Shown: positions 1 to 8,803, counted from the first letter of the stretch. The stretch is DNA of 37,728 nt from an uncultured Bacteroides sp. (GCA_945965395.1 CAMFND010000129.1:1-37728), one strand, 5' to 3'. Numbers and translations are program-made. The notes: a model not told the origin generated them from the sequence alone.

Positions 1-367
1 GCAGTGGACTGTCCGGTTGAATGGCGACGGGTATCTGCTTCAGAAGAAGCCGTACTTCAACCTGAATGCACAGGCCCGCTTCTATCCGCTTCAGGATGGA
101 CATACTCATCTGTTGGGTACTGTGGGAGCTGGTACGGCCCCTGAATCGGAATTTGTGGACAAACTGATGCCGGGCAGTTTCGAGAAATGGAATTTTATGG
201 TGGGAGTAGGTGGTGTGTACATGGTGAGCAAGCATGTGTCCTTAGGGCTGATGGCTACGTACTATCATTTTTACAACCAGTCTTCTTCAGTCGTGGAAGA
301 GGATGCGTCATACTCCCGTTACAAAGATTTATATAATGTCTATGCGCAACTCATTTTTAGTTTCTAA
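1..367 (+). CDS. Outer-membrane beta-barrel protein, C-terminal part (YaiO-like?)
   Basis: The reading frame is open to the left edge of the window, so the gene starts upstream and only about 121 C-terminal residues are visible. The sequence alternates short hydrophobic and polar stretches with glycine and aromatic residues (for example LGTVGAGTAPE and HVSLGLMATYYHFYN). It ends in phenylalanine (QLIFSF), the usual C-terminal signal of an outer-membrane beta-barrel protein. The pattern resembles the end of YaiO-family barrels, but that family name is a guess. The stop lies inside the start of the next gene, so the two are probably translationally coupled and in one operon. Confidence 0.55.
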   Translation, partial: QWTVRLNGDGYLLQKKPYFNLNAQARFYPLQDGHTHLLGTVGAGTAPESEFVDKLMPGSFEKWNFMVGVGGVYMVSKHVSLGLMATYYHFYNQSSSVVEEDASYSRYKDLYNVYAQLIFSF

Positions 368-2474
368 GTTTGTCCGTCTGTTGTGCCTGACCGTGGTGTG
401 GGGTTGCGGTGTGACGACATACGGCTGTCGTCCGGCAGGAGGATTTGGCTCATACAAAGAGTTTGCTATCTTGCCTTTGCAAGAGGAACAGAAAGCAGAC
501 TCCAAGTGGGCTTCCTATTTGTGGAGGCAGTCGGCCCGCAGGGTAACAGACAAGAATTGCCTGACGGAAGTGGAAAAGCCGGACGGGCAGTTCCGAGTGT
601 ATGTGCATATCGACTCGTCTTTGCATGCGGATTATGCCGTTCGGACAGAGGGTGGAAAAACTATTCTCACGGCACCCACGGAAGAAAATATGCTTTGGCT
701 CGTATATCAGTGGATAGCCCGGATGGCAGAGGAAGATGATCGTTGGCAGGCCAATGATTTAGAACCGGCAATTATCGGACTGAATGACGGAGCAAGGAGT
801 TTTGATTTCGCTTACCGGAGCATTTACTCTCCTTCCATGGCCAATCCGGATGTGCAGGCTATCACAGCCAACCGCCATGTGGATTATCACTGGGGGCTGT
901 GGGGACATAACCTTCGGAAAGTGTTTGGTAGCGATAAAAACATTCCTGAAACGGCACGGGCATTGGTGGCAGGAAAACGTATCCCTGCGCAGTGGTGCTT
1001 CTCGTCGGATGCACTATATAAAGCTATCGAATCGTATATTTTAGAAAATTACGGTGACGGAACAAAGGCAGCTTCTTCTTTGTTTGCCATTCTTCCAGAT
1101 GACAATCACGAAGTATGTCAATGTGACTTTTGCCGGAAGGCTGGAAATACTTCGGCCAATGCGACTCCGGCAGTCACCTCCTTATTACGGAAGTTGGCAG
1201 TTCGTTTCCAGGCGCATAGCTTTTATACTTCTGCTTACGCAACGACCGTTACTCCTCCCGCAACGTCTTTGCCCGAGAATGTGGGCGTGATATTGAGTGC
1301 GATAGACCTTCCGCTGAGTTTTGTGACTACACAAGGAAAAGCTTATCAGGAATGGACGAATCTAGTGACTCGCTGGCAGAAGGTGACGCACCGGATACTT
1401 GTGTGGGATTATATGCGTAATTTTGACGATTACCTGACTCCTTATCCTTGTCTGGGTAGCATTCAGAATCGGTTGCGGACTTATAAGCGTTTAGGAATAT
1501 GGGGCGTATTCTTCAACGGCAGCGGAGATGACTATTCCACTTTTGATGGCGTGCAGACTTTTGTGCTGTCTTCTTTGTTGAAGGATACAGAACTGGACGT
1601 ATCTCAGCTTGTGAAGCGTTATTTCCGTCGGTTTTATCCTCAAAGTGGCGATTTACTGGCTGCATATTACCTGAGTTTGGAGGAACAAGTACGCGGCAGG
1701 CGTGCGACACTGGAATGGTATGGAGGCATATCCGATGCTGTGAACGCCTATCTGTCTGTCGGAGAGTTTCAGCAGTTCTATACCGCATTGGATCGCTTGT
1801 CGAAAACGGCAGGAGAGGAAGAGCGAAAACGGCTGAATCAGTTGCTCACGGCCCTGAACTTTACGCAACTGGAATTGATTCGTAGCGGAAAGGGCGTATC
1901 GTTGCAGACTTCCGAGTTTTTGGATTTACTGAAAGGCTACAAAAGCTTCCCGAATTGGAGTCGGTATAAGGAAGCCAACGGTTTGCTGGATGAATACGTG
2001 GCAGAATGGCAGCGCATCCGCTTTCATGCTACACAGAAAAGAAATAAGTTGTCTGGTCAGGCCGTATCTGTGCTTGCTTCGGACGGGAATCGTACTGTAC
2101 CGGTTCCTGCATGGACAGACGGGTATTATGGTTTTCTTCACGACTATCATCTGCACTGGGTGATTACTTCTCAGAAGGAATGGCAGCTTGTTATCTCCAA
2201 AGGGCAGCCGCAACGTTCCGGAAGGATGGTACTTTCGTTTCTTCATGCTCCGGCTTGGAAGATAGGAAGTCCGTCGGAAGTAAAAGTCTTCCAGGGTGAG
2301 AAATTGTTGGGCAGCTGGAAAGCTTCCTCTGCTCCGGATGATTTTTCAATTGTCAAAGCAGTCGTAAATACCAAGGCAGCCGGGTCGCAGGGAGATATAA
2401 AAATAATAATAACTTCAGGTCATCTCAAAAAGATGGCTTGTGATGAAATAGAATGGTATGAAGGTAATGAGTAA
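336..2474 (+). CDS. DUF4838 domain-containing exported protein
   Basis: A protein of about 712 residues with an N-terminal hydrophobic export signal containing two candidate lipidation cysteines. The N-terminal third (around TAPTEENMLWLVYQWIARM) resembles the N-terminal fold of alpha-glucuronidase-type glycosidases. The middle carries DNHEVCQCDFCRKAG, the Cys-rich signature I associate with DUF4838, followed by a probable barrel (ILVWDYMRNFDDYL). The C-terminal 130 residues look like a beta-sandwich. No catalytic residues can be assigned, and a role on surface or extracellular glycan is inferred from family and neighbours. The start is uncertain: ATG at 303, 336 and 342 are in frame. The later ones place the signal peptide at the N terminus, although all overlap the preceding gene. 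The gene's end overlaps the next one by 17 bases. Confidence 0.75.
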   Translation: MSMRNSFLVSKFVRLLCLTVVWGCGVTTYGCRPAGGFGSYKEFAILPLQEEQKADSKWASYLWRQSARRVTDKNCLTEVEKPDGQFRVYVHIDSSLHADYAVRTEGGKTILTAPTEENMLWLVYQWIARMAEEDDRWQANDLEPAIIGLNDGARSFDFAYRSIYSPSMANPDVQAITANRHVDYHWGLWGHNLRKVFGSDKNIPETARALVAGKRIPAQWCFSSDALYKAIESYILENYGDGTKAASSLFAILPDDNHEVCQCDFCRKAGNTSANATPAVTSLLRKLAVRFQAHSFYTSAYATTVTPPATSLPENVGVILSAIDLPLSFVTTQGKAYQEWTNLVTRWQKVTHRILVWDYMRNFDDYLTPYPCLGSIQNRLRTYKRLGIWGVFFNGSGDDYSTFDGVQTFVLSSLLKDTELDVSQLVKRYFRRFYPQSGDLLAAYYLSLEEQVRGRRATLEWYGGISDAVNAYLSVGEFQQFYTALDRLSKTAGEEERKRLNQLLTALNFTQLELIRSGKGVSLQTSEFLDLLKGYKSFPNWSRYKEANGLLDEYVAEWQRIRFHATQKRNKLSGQAVSVLASDGNRTVPVPAWTDGYYGFLHDYHLHWVITSQKEWQLVISKGQPQRSGRMVLSFLHAPAWKIGSPSEVKVFQGEKLLGSWKASSAPDDFSIVKAVVNTKAAGSQGDIKIIITSGHLKKMACDEIEWYEGNE

Positions 2475-2985
2475 GTATTTGTGGGTGGCCGTATGTTTGT
2501 GTTACAGCCTCTGTTTTCTGGCAGGATGTCACACCCGGCTGCAGACGACCAGTGTCAGTGTGACGGACGCCAACCGTCATTATTATCCAATCAGGACCGG
2601 GCAAAAACTGGCATTGGATTATGAATTGAAGAACACGGGAGATGCCGAGCTGATTATTAGTGAGATACAGACCACGTGTGGCTGCATTACGGTGAACGAA
2701 GGTCGGAAGGTAGTGCCCTCCGGACGTTCAGTAGTGCTGAAGTTTGAATATGACAGCTCTAAGAACATCGGTTACGTGGCACACGAAATTCTGCTTTATG
2801 GTAATTTTGATTCAACCAGCGTGTATCGTCTGACCTTTGATGTAAATGTGGTGCCGCATGCCGATTATACCCAGGATTACGAGGAATTGTATGAAGATCG
2901 TCAGTCACGCTTCCCTTTGCTTTCAAAGGAACATGCACGAGACCGGAAGAATTATTATGTAGACAGTGTCACGAAAGACCAATGA
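2458..2985 (+). CDS. DUF1573 domain lipoprotein
   Basis: A 175-residue protein with a type II signal peptide: the lipobox FLAGC puts the lipidated cysteine at residue 24. The rest matches the DUF1573 Ig-like pattern, with LKNTGDAELIISEIQTTCGC followed by a region of the type VVPSGRSVVLKFEYDSS. DUF1573 proteins are common periplasmic or surface proteins in Bacteroidota and their biochemical role is not established. The start ATG lies inside the end of the DUF4838 gene, which implies translational coupling. The last roughly 40 residues are charged and probably flexible. Confidence 0.8.
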   Translation: MKVMSKYLWVAVCLCYSLCFLAGCHTRLQTTSVSVTDANRHYYPIRTGQKLALDYELKNTGDAELIISEIQTTCGCITVNEGRKVVPSGRSVVLKFEYDSSKNIGYVAHEILLYGNFDSTSVYRLTFDVNVVPHADYTQDYEELYEDRQSRFPLLSKEHARDRKNYYVDSVTKDQ

Positions 2986-3013
2986 TATGTATGTAAATAA
3001 AATGGAAAGAAAT

Positions 3014-4060
3014 ATGTTAGCTTATACGTATATGGAGCACGGCCGTTTCTCATTGATAGAGAAGCCTGTGCCCGAACTGAAAGACCCGAAGGACGCCCTG
3101 GTGCGCGTCACGTTGGGAAGTATCTGTACCAGTGATTTACACATCAAGCACGGTAGCGTGCCGCGTGTTGTACCGGGCATTACGGTGGGGCATGAGATGG
3201 TGGGCATCGTGGAACAAGTTGGAGCGGAGGTCACTACCGTGAAGCCGGGTGACCGGGTGACGGTCAACGTGGAGACTTTCTGCGGAGAATGTTTTTTCTG
3301 CCAGCACGGGTATGTAAACAATTGTGAGGACCCCGACGGAGGATGGGCACTGGGTTGCCGCATTGACGGGGGACAAGCGGAATATGTGCGGGTGCCGCAT
3401 GCCGACCAGGGGTTGAATCGCATTCCCGACGGAGTGACGGACGAGCAGGCGCTTTTCGTGGGCGATATTCTGGCTACCGGTTTTTGGGCTGCCCGTATCT
3501 CGGAAATTACGACCGAAGATACGGTGCTGCTGATTGGAGCCGGACCTACGGGTATCTGTACGTTGCTCTGTGCCCGACTGAAACATCCGCGCCGTCTCAT
3601 TGTGTGTGAGAAATCGGAAGAGCGTATCCGTTTTGTGCAGACACACTATCCTGAGGTCCTGGTCACTACACCGGAACAGTGTCAGGAGTTTGTGAAAACC
3701 CATAGTGCGCATGGAGGAGCCGATGTAGTTATTGAAGTGGCTGGGGCCGATGATACTTTCCGGCTGGCATGGGAGTGCGCCCGTCCGAATGCCATTGTGA
3801 CCGTTGTGGCTTTGTATGACCGTCCGCAGGTACTTCCCTTGCCTGACATGTACGGCAAGAACCTCACCTTCAAGACAGGCGGAGTAGACGGTTGTGACTG
3901 TGCCGAAATCCTCCGGTTGATAGCGGAAGGAAAGATTGACACTACGCCACTCATCACACACCGCTTCCCGCTTAATGAGATAGAAGAAGCCTACCGCATC
4001 TTTGAAAACCGTCTGGATGGGGTGATTAAGGTGGCGGTGAGTCCTCGAAATGATAAATGA
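3014..4060 (+). CDS. Zinc-dependent medium-chain alcohol dehydrogenase
   Basis: A 348-residue cytosolic NAD(P)-dependent dehydrogenase of the MDR superfamily. The catalytic zinc ligands Cys38 (GSICTSDLH) and His60-Glu61 (GHEMVGIVEQVG) are present. The structural zinc lobe is complete as C90-x2-C93-x2-C96-x7-C104. The Rossmann fold begins at LIGAGPTGICTLLCA. The substrate cannot be told; sorbitol/threonine-type and formaldehyde-type dehydrogenases share this layout. I chose ATG 3014 because homologues I recall start with M-x-AYTY and because GGAAAG lies just upstream. ATG at 3002 and 2987, and GTG at 2966 overlapping the previous gene, are alternatives. It lies 28 bases after the DUF1573 gene and 30 before the flavin reductase, so it is probably co-transcribed with the latter. 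Confidence 0.88.
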   Translation: MLAYTYMEHGRFSLIEKPVPELKDPKDALVRVTLGSICTSDLHIKHGSVPRVVPGITVGHEMVGIVEQVGAEVTTVKPGDRVTVNVETFCGECFFCQHGYVNNCEDPDGGWALGCRIDGGQAEYVRVPHADQGLNRIPDGVTDEQALFVGDILATGFWAARISEITTEDTVLLIGAGPTGICTLLCARLKHPRRLIVCEKSEERIRFVQTHYPEVLVTTPEQCQEFVKTHSAHGGADVVIEVAGADDTFRLAWECARPNAIVTVVALYDRPQVLPLPDMYGKNLTFKTGGVDGCDCAEILRLIAEGKIDTTPLITHRFPLNEIEEAYRIFENRLDGVIKVAVSPRNDK

Positions 4061-4090
4061 TTCGATACTGCAACTAAAAAGATACAGACT

Positions 4091-4651
4091 ATGCGAAAGA
4101 ATTTTGGAGTAAAAACATGGTTGTACCCGATGCCCGTATTTATCGTGGCAGCGTACGACGAAAATGGAAAACCCAACGCCATGAATGCAGCGTGGGGAGG
4201 AATCTATACGGATGACATGGTGGGCATCTGCCTGGCCGAAGGACACAAGACGACCCAGAATATTCTGGCTACGAAGGCTTTTACTGTGAGTATGGCTACA
4301 GTCGACCATGTGGCAGCTTGCGATTATGTGGGGCTTGTCTCAGGAAAGAAAGAGCCGGACAAATTTGCCAAAGCCGGTTTCCATGCCGTAAAATCGGAGT
4401 TTGTGAATGCACCGCTCATTGAGGAACTGCCTATGACGCTGGAATGTGAGCTGGTTTCGTACGACCAGGAGAGTAACCATCTGGTAGGCCGAATTGTCAA
4501 CGTGTCGGCAGCAGAAGAGATTTTGGATGAAAACGGCCAGATTGACCCTGCCCGTTTGAAACCGATTACATACGACCCGATTCATCATCACTATCTGGTG
4601 ATAGGAGAGAAGGCGGGTAATGCCTTCTCCGACGGGAAAGCACTGAAATAA
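4091..4651 (+). CDS. Flavin reductase family protein (flavoredoxin-like)
   Basis: A 186-residue protein with the FMN-binding split-barrel pattern of the flavin reductase/flavoredoxin family. It has an N-terminal strand KTWLYPMPVFIVAAYDENG, then NAMNAAWGG, and the phosphate-binding region AEGHKTTQNILATKAFTVS. The family binds FMN and moves electrons between NAD(P)H, flavin and small redox proteins. The length is normal and the stop is followed directly by a strong terminator hairpin, so this is the last gene of the plus-strand block. Its partner and substrate cannot be read from the sequence. Pairing with the adjacent alcohol dehydrogenase is inferred from the short spacing only. Confidence 0.88.
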   Translation: MRKNFGVKTWLYPMPVFIVAAYDENGKPNAMNAAWGGIYTDDMVGICLAEGHKTTQNILATKAFTVSMATVDHVAACDYVGLVSGKKEPDKFAKAGFHAVKSEFVNAPLIEELPMTLECELVSYDQESNHLVGRIVNVSAAEEILDENGQIDPARLKPITYDPIHHHYLVIGEKAGNAFSDGKALK

Positions 4652-4658
4652 AACATAG

Positions 4659-4695
4659 CCGCCACGCATTTGGGAAGGGATACGTGGCGGTTTTT
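4659..4695 (+). terminator. Rho-independent terminator after the flavin reductase gene
   Basis: The 8-base arms CCGCCACG (4659-4666) and CGTGGCGG (4683-4690) are perfectly complementary and are followed at once by TTTTT. The hairpin sits 8 bases past the stop codon and separates two convergent genes. Confidence 0.85.
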
Positions 4696-4727
4696 CTGTG
4701 TATTAGGAGTTTCAGTAGCAATAGGGA

Positions 4728-6191
4728 TTATGCTCCTGTCTGCGCTGCCTCTTCCAATTGAGATTTTAGTTTTTCTATATCTTCCGGAGAAGCTGCCGAT
4801 TTGAACTTGATTTCTCCATCCTTCCCGATGATCACGCAATGAGGAATGGAAAGTGCTTTTTGTGCATTGCCGAAGGTTGTGTATATTTCATCCTTAAACG
4901 CTTCCTGCACGCGTACATGCTCGCCCATCAGGTCATAATGTGCTGCCATCTTGCGCCATTTGGCATCCTCTTCCGGACGGTCAATGGAGAGATACAGCAG
5001 TACGATGTCGTTCGCTTTGGCATATTCTTGTAAGGGTTTTACATAGGCGAAAGAGGCACGACAAGGACCGCACCAGGTTGCCCATATATCCATGAAGATA
5101 ACCTTTCCTTTATATAAGTCGGTAATCTCTTTGAACGTCTTTGCGTTGTCTATATTAGGGAAGTGGATGTAGCCGGGTATTTTAGCTTGATTGAAAGCCT
5201 TGTTCTTGGCAATAGCCTCATCTATCAGCGGTTGCCATTTGCTTTGTGGATACAGTTGCTTGAATCGTTCTTCCAGCGGAAGTATTTCTGGGTCGTATTT
5301 TTCCTCGTTTGCGTCCCTTAGGAAAAGCAGTGCCATGGCCGATTCCTGCGCCTGACCCGTAAGGTTCTTTTCGATGTAATGGAAAATCAACTTATTGGGA
5401 TTTTTCTTCAAGTCTTCTTCTACCGGTTCTTCTTTAGTGTAGTAGGTAATGCCGGCATTGTTATAGACTACTTCATGGAAAGCGGGCGAGAAAGTGCTGG
5501 CCGGGTGATTTACTCGACAGAATTCCATCATCTTTTCCCATTCCTTGAGCCAGCTTTGCTTGGTGGCTTCGGAGTAGCGGTAGGCAATGCCGAAAAGCTG
5601 GTTCTGGAAGGCCCACATCGTCTGTATGCGTGTATTTTGGCAGGCTTTTTCATATAAATCCTCATCCACACCTTTCATCTTCTCATCTAAGGCTAATACC
5701 GCATCCTGTAACTTTCTGCTGACTGAAGTAGCTATGGTGTCCTGGGTAATACCCCACTTGTCGCCTTTTCTTGAAAGTACATCAAACACGTCTTGTCCCA
5801 GTTCGTCCATTAGCCTTGATACCTCCATGTTCTTTTCATTCTTGCCTTCCAAAATAGAGATGGGATGCGTGGCTGCGGCATCAATTTGCAGGCGATAGTT
5901 TCCGCCATCGGCAATGAAGGAACCTAAGTAACGCTTTCCCCACAGGAACAGGCGTATCTGTTCGTACCCGTTACAGGGGAGTGTGAGACTAAACGTGCTG
6001 TCCGTATTCAGCTTCAATGTATCCTGAGATTGCGAATTAAACATTCCGTCGATGGATTTCTGATAGATAATTGTGCCTCCGTCTAAATTTTTTACCGAGC
6101 CTGTAATCTTTATTTCGTGTGAGCCGGTGCATGAGGCAAATGTTCCTGCAAGCACACTGAGTGAAAGGAATGCGATGTGTTTGGCTTTCAT
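4728..6191 (-). CDS. TlpA-like thioredoxin-fold lipoprotein with DUF4369-type N-terminal domain
   Basis: A 487-residue exported lipoprotein with lipidation at about Cys21 (GTFASC). Residues 25-130 have the beta-rich pattern of DUF4369 (ITGSVKNLDGGTIIYQKS). A helical middle follows. The last 150 residues form a thioredoxin/AhpC-TSA-type domain with the redox motif WATWCGPCRASF near residue 370 and a cis-proline segment ALSIPHCVIIG near the end. Both cysteines of CxxC are present, so it should be redox active in the periplasm, in disulfide reduction or exchange. The substrate is unknown. It may be transcribed from its own promoter (TACCTTTG box 46 bases before the start), and it shares a 41-bp upstream element with the next gene along. 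Confidence 0.88.
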   Translation of the reverse strand: MKAKHIAFLSLSVLAGTFASCTGSHEIKITGSVKNLDGGTIIYQKSIDGMFNSQSQDTLKLNTDSTFSLTLPCNGYEQIRLFLWGKRYLGSFIADGGNYRLQIDAAATHPISILEGKNEKNMEVSRLMDELGQDVFDVLSRKGDKWGITQDTIATSVSRKLQDAVLALDEKMKGVDEDLYEKACQNTRIQTMWAFQNQLFGIAYRYSEATKQSWLKEWEKMMEFCRVNHPASTFSPAFHEVVYNNAGITYYTKEEPVEEDLKKNPNKLIFHYIEKNLTGQAQESAMALLFLRDANEEKYDPEILPLEERFKQLYPQSKWQPLIDEAIAKNKAFNQAKIPGYIHFPNIDNAKTFKEITDLYKGKVIFMDIWATWCGPCRASFAYVKPLQEYAKANDIVLLYLSIDRPEEDAKWRKMAAHYDLMGEHVRVQEAFKDEIYTTFGNAQKALSIPHCVIIGKDGEIKFKSAASPEDIEKLKSQLEEAAQTGA

Positions 6192-6236
6192 ATACTATAG
6201 AGTTTAAGTTTTATGGCATATTATGTTATTGAGACC

Positions 6237-6244
6237 CAAAGGTA
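6237..6244 (-). promoter_or_regulatory. Probable promoter -7 box of the TlpA-like gene
   Basis: The minus strand reads TACCTTTG, an exact match to the Bacteroidota -7 consensus TAnnTTTG, 45 bases before the start codon. No convincing -33 box was seen. Confidence 0.5.
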
Positions 6245-6291
6245 AGGACTTTTTTTGTTTGAGCTTATATTTTCCTTTGGAATTTGTTGGC

Positions 6292-6332
6292 TTTTTGATT
6301 TCAGGTAGTCGGATTAGAAATTGCGAGAGATA
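6292..6332 (-). repeat. 41-bp upstream element, copy 1
   Basis: This matches positions 8720-8760 at 35 of 41 bases. The plus strand begins tttttgatttcag and ends aattgcgagagata. It lies 48 bases upstream of the TACCTTTG box of the TlpA-like gene. Copy 2 is in the same orientation relative to the MG2-protein gene. It may be a shared regulator site or an old duplication. Confidence 0.6.
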
Positions 6333-6356
6333 TGAGGAGAGGCCATATTTTTGCTA

Positions 6357-8636
6357 TTACCACTTCCATACGTTGAACTCACACATAGAAGTCCCTATAT
6401 TACCCGTTCCATCTGTCCCTTCAATTATCCCAATGAAATTGGTGTTAATGTCGGAACAGAAAAATTCTACCTCTGCACATCCCTTCTCGTCCGTAATTAT
6501 GTCCGGTTTCCACATCAGGACGTTGCGTGCATCGGGCATAGGCAGTAGCATGTCAGCTTCCGCAGGCTTATAGAACTCGCGCTTGCCGTAATAGCCCTTT
6601 ACACGATACAGGTTATTCATGCGCAGAAGTTCTTCTTCTGAATAAAAAGAAGCTTGATATACAATACTTTGAATATCCACTACACTGAAAGAAGTACCTG
6701 AAGTAGAAGTATCACCATGATATTTGAATTTAGCAATAGAATAGGTTTCACCATTGACTGGTTTCTTTCTACCTTTTGCTGGGCAACGACCAAATTCATT
6801 ATGGTGAGCATTGTAATCCATTCTATAGTTGATTAAATAATTACATGAAGTACAGACATAAACAGAATTTGTATTCAGCTGCGCCAGACTGTCCAGCCTT
6901 CCCATCATCTTGTCCCTGAATACCCTTCCTTTCGTTCCTGTAACGGTCACCTCGGACAGAAGGATACTGCTGTCACGGCTTATGACGGAATTGTCAAACT
7001 TTTCTACTGACTTTACAAGATTCATGTCTTGAAATGCGGTATAGCATCTGAGATGACTTCTAAGACTGTCTACTATCTGGAAATCAGCCTTGAACGACAC
7101 TTCCGGCTTGTACTCGTCCTTGTCAAGCATGGGTTTCAGATAGACATAGCCGCCACGCAGGGTAAGCATCTGTTCGGTAGGGACTGCAAAGTTCCCCATC
7201 GAGTCTGTCATGACGAACTGGGTATCCGCATCCGGTCCGGATACCTGGAGAAGCTGCTGCACGTTTCCAACCTCATTACGTTTCCTTTTCTTGCCTATGG
7301 TTTGTCTTCCTAAAATCTCGTCAGACAGGAAGATGTCCGGCTCTTTGGTATCATCAAAGTTCTCCCGTACATACCTTCTCCAACCTTGGGTAAGCAGAAG
7401 AAGGTCGAGCGACCGAAGCCTGTTTTTGTTCCCGTCATTGAAATAGTATGCAGGATTGTGTATGTTGCCTTTTATTTCAGAGGACAGCATGCAGTAGGAA
7501 AGCATATTCTCAGGAACCGCCTCATTGATGTATGAGGCATCGAAGATACTCAGACCGAGGTGTGCCACGACGGGTTTGCCATGTTCATCAGATACACGGA
7601 TTGAGACTTTTCCTTTCTCCCTTGTGGCGTATCTCTCCTTGTCAGTTCTGATTTCTATGTTCAGCTTCCTTTTGGGGTTGAGATAGACAAGGCGTTCAGC
7701 AACGGGAAGTCCCTTTTCATTGTAAAACGTAAACTCTGCTATTCCTTGAAGAGGGAACTCGCTCACAGGAATTCTTACCTTCAGGATTTCATTCAGGGTT
7801 CCTTCGGCCATGCAGTACTTCACGCCCCTCATTTTCCCCTCAAGACGTATCCGCTGCGGAGCTACACCCTTCTGTTGCGAAAGAAGGAACTCCATATATT
7901 CGTCGGTCTGCTTCCTTAAATGGAGTGAAAGACCGGAAGATTCCACATTTGGAAAACCATATTCAGTACCGTCATCAAGGACTGCGGTATAACGAGAACC
8001 CTTGTGAGGAAGAAGCATGAACATCCCCATACCGTCATGAAGAGACTCCAGACGTGCTATACGTCTGCCGTCCTCACGAAGCTCGCCCTTCACATTTGCG
8101 GGCATCCCTTTTTTGTCAGTGCCCTTGAAAGCCACCTTTGCCGCTACGCCGTCTATGAGACTACCGCCTTCGGGAAAGAAGGACAAGCGAGACGCTTTCC
8201 GTTCTGTTTCACTGTCCTTTGCATGTCCTTTGTCTGTTATGTTCTTTACGATGCGTATCAATTTCGGATGGTAAGGTTTCAATGTATCAGCCGTGAATGA
8301 ACACTTTGTGTAGGCATGTATCCGGTAGTCTCCCGGTCTGAGGTTCTTGTTCAAATAGACATGACCGTCAGATATGCCGGACTGTATGGGGTACTTTTCC
8401 TGCCATACGATGCTGTCTTTATCGTCCAGCATCTCAACGAACAGCGTTCTACTTCTGCCTGAAAGGGTTAGATTACCTCTATCAAAGACATAAGACTTGA
8501 ACCACAGGTCTTCGCCAGTTTCGTAGATGTCCTTGTCGGTCTGGAGATAGGTAAGTTCTTCTGATAGTATTTGTCCGTTAACGGATAACGCAAACAATAA
8601 TATTGAAAATAGTGTTAGAGCTTTGCTTGCTTTCAT
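6357..8636 (-). CDS. MG2 (macroglobulin-like) domain exported protein
   Basis: A 759-residue protein with a cleavable signal peptide (FSILLFALSVNGQ). Residues 25-130 form an MG2-type macroglobulin domain (YLQTDKDIYETGEDLWFKSY, then LRPGDYRIHAYT). More beta-sandwich repeats follow, including a region typical of Bacteroidota MG2 proteins (LLLLTQGWRRYVRE). No thioester motif and no TonB-dependent barrel are visible, so it is not a protease inhibitor of the bacterial A2M type. The product is probably periplasmic or surface attached with unknown ligand. Oddly, residues 595-618 hold a CxxC-x12-HH-x5-C cluster not expected in this family, and the DNA there looks more AT-rich than its flanks. The promoter is probably the TACCTTTG box at 8675-8682. 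Confidence 0.75.
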   Translation of the reverse strand: MKASKALTLFSILLFALSVNGQILSEELTYLQTDKDIYETGEDLWFKSYVFDRGNLTLSGRSRTLFVEMLDDKDSIVWQEKYPIQSGISDGHVYLNKNLRPGDYRIHAYTKCSFTADTLKPYHPKLIRIVKNITDKGHAKDSETERKASRLSFFPEGGSLIDGVAAKVAFKGTDKKGMPANVKGELREDGRRIARLESLHDGMGMFMLLPHKGSRYTAVLDDGTEYGFPNVESSGLSLHLRKQTDEYMEFLLSQQKGVAPQRIRLEGKMRGVKYCMAEGTLNEILKVRIPVSEFPLQGIAEFTFYNEKGLPVAERLVYLNPKRKLNIEIRTDKERYATREKGKVSIRVSDEHGKPVVAHLGLSIFDASYINEAVPENMLSYCMLSSEIKGNIHNPAYYFNDGNKNRLRSLDLLLLTQGWRRYVRENFDDTKEPDIFLSDEILGRQTIGKKRKRNEVGNVQQLLQVSGPDADTQFVMTDSMGNFAVPTEQMLTLRGGYVYLKPMLDKDEYKPEVSFKADFQIVDSLRSHLRCYTAFQDMNLVKSVEKFDNSVISRDSSILLSEVTVTGTKGRVFRDKMMGRLDSLAQLNTNSVYVCTSCNYLINYRMDYNAHHNEFGRCPAKGRKKPVNGETYSIAKFKYHGDTSTSGTSFSVVDIQSIVYQASFYSEEELLRMNNLYRVKGYYGKREFYKPAEADMLLPMPDARNVLMWKPDIITDEKGCAEVEFFCSDINTNFIGIIEGTDGTGNIGTSMCEFNVWKW

Positions 8637-8674
8637 TTGTTGAAAAAACTGATTTCAGTAACGATTGTACCTTT

Positions 8675-8682
8675 CAAAGGTA
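8675..8682 (-). promoter_or_regulatory. Probable promoter -7 box of the MG2-protein gene
   Basis: The minus strand reads TACCTTTG, matching TAnnTTTG, 38 bases before the start codon. The same octamer serves the TlpA-like gene, and both have the 41-bp element 38-48 bases further upstream. Confidence 0.5.
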
Positions 8683-8719
8683 GATAAATATTTTAACTCT
8701 TACTAGGAATCTCTTATCG

Positions 8720-8760
8720 TTTTTGATTTCAGCCTGCCAGATTAGGAATTGCGAGAGATA
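8720..8760 (-). repeat. 41-bp upstream element, copy 2
   Basis: This is the partner of positions 6292-6332 with six mismatches. It sits between divergent genes, so it could also act on the plus-strand AAA-ATPase gene, whose -7 box begins 6 bases after it. Confidence 0.6.
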
Positions 8761-8765
8761 AATCT

Positions 8766-8773
8766 TACCTTTG
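8766..8773 (+). promoter_or_regulatory. Probable promoter -7 box of the AAA-ATPase gene
   Basis: The plus strand reads TACCTTTG, an exact TAnnTTTG match, 30 bases before the ATG at 8804. Confidence 0.5.
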
Positions 8774-8803
8774 TGTGTACGAAAGGATTAAAACGATACG
8801 GCC

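Noticed and set aside
3137-4309. Long minus-strand open frame (390 codons) opposite the alcohol dehydrogenase
   Set aside because: It lies antisense to two clearly recognised genes, has no family motifs, and its composition follows from codon bias of the plus strand.
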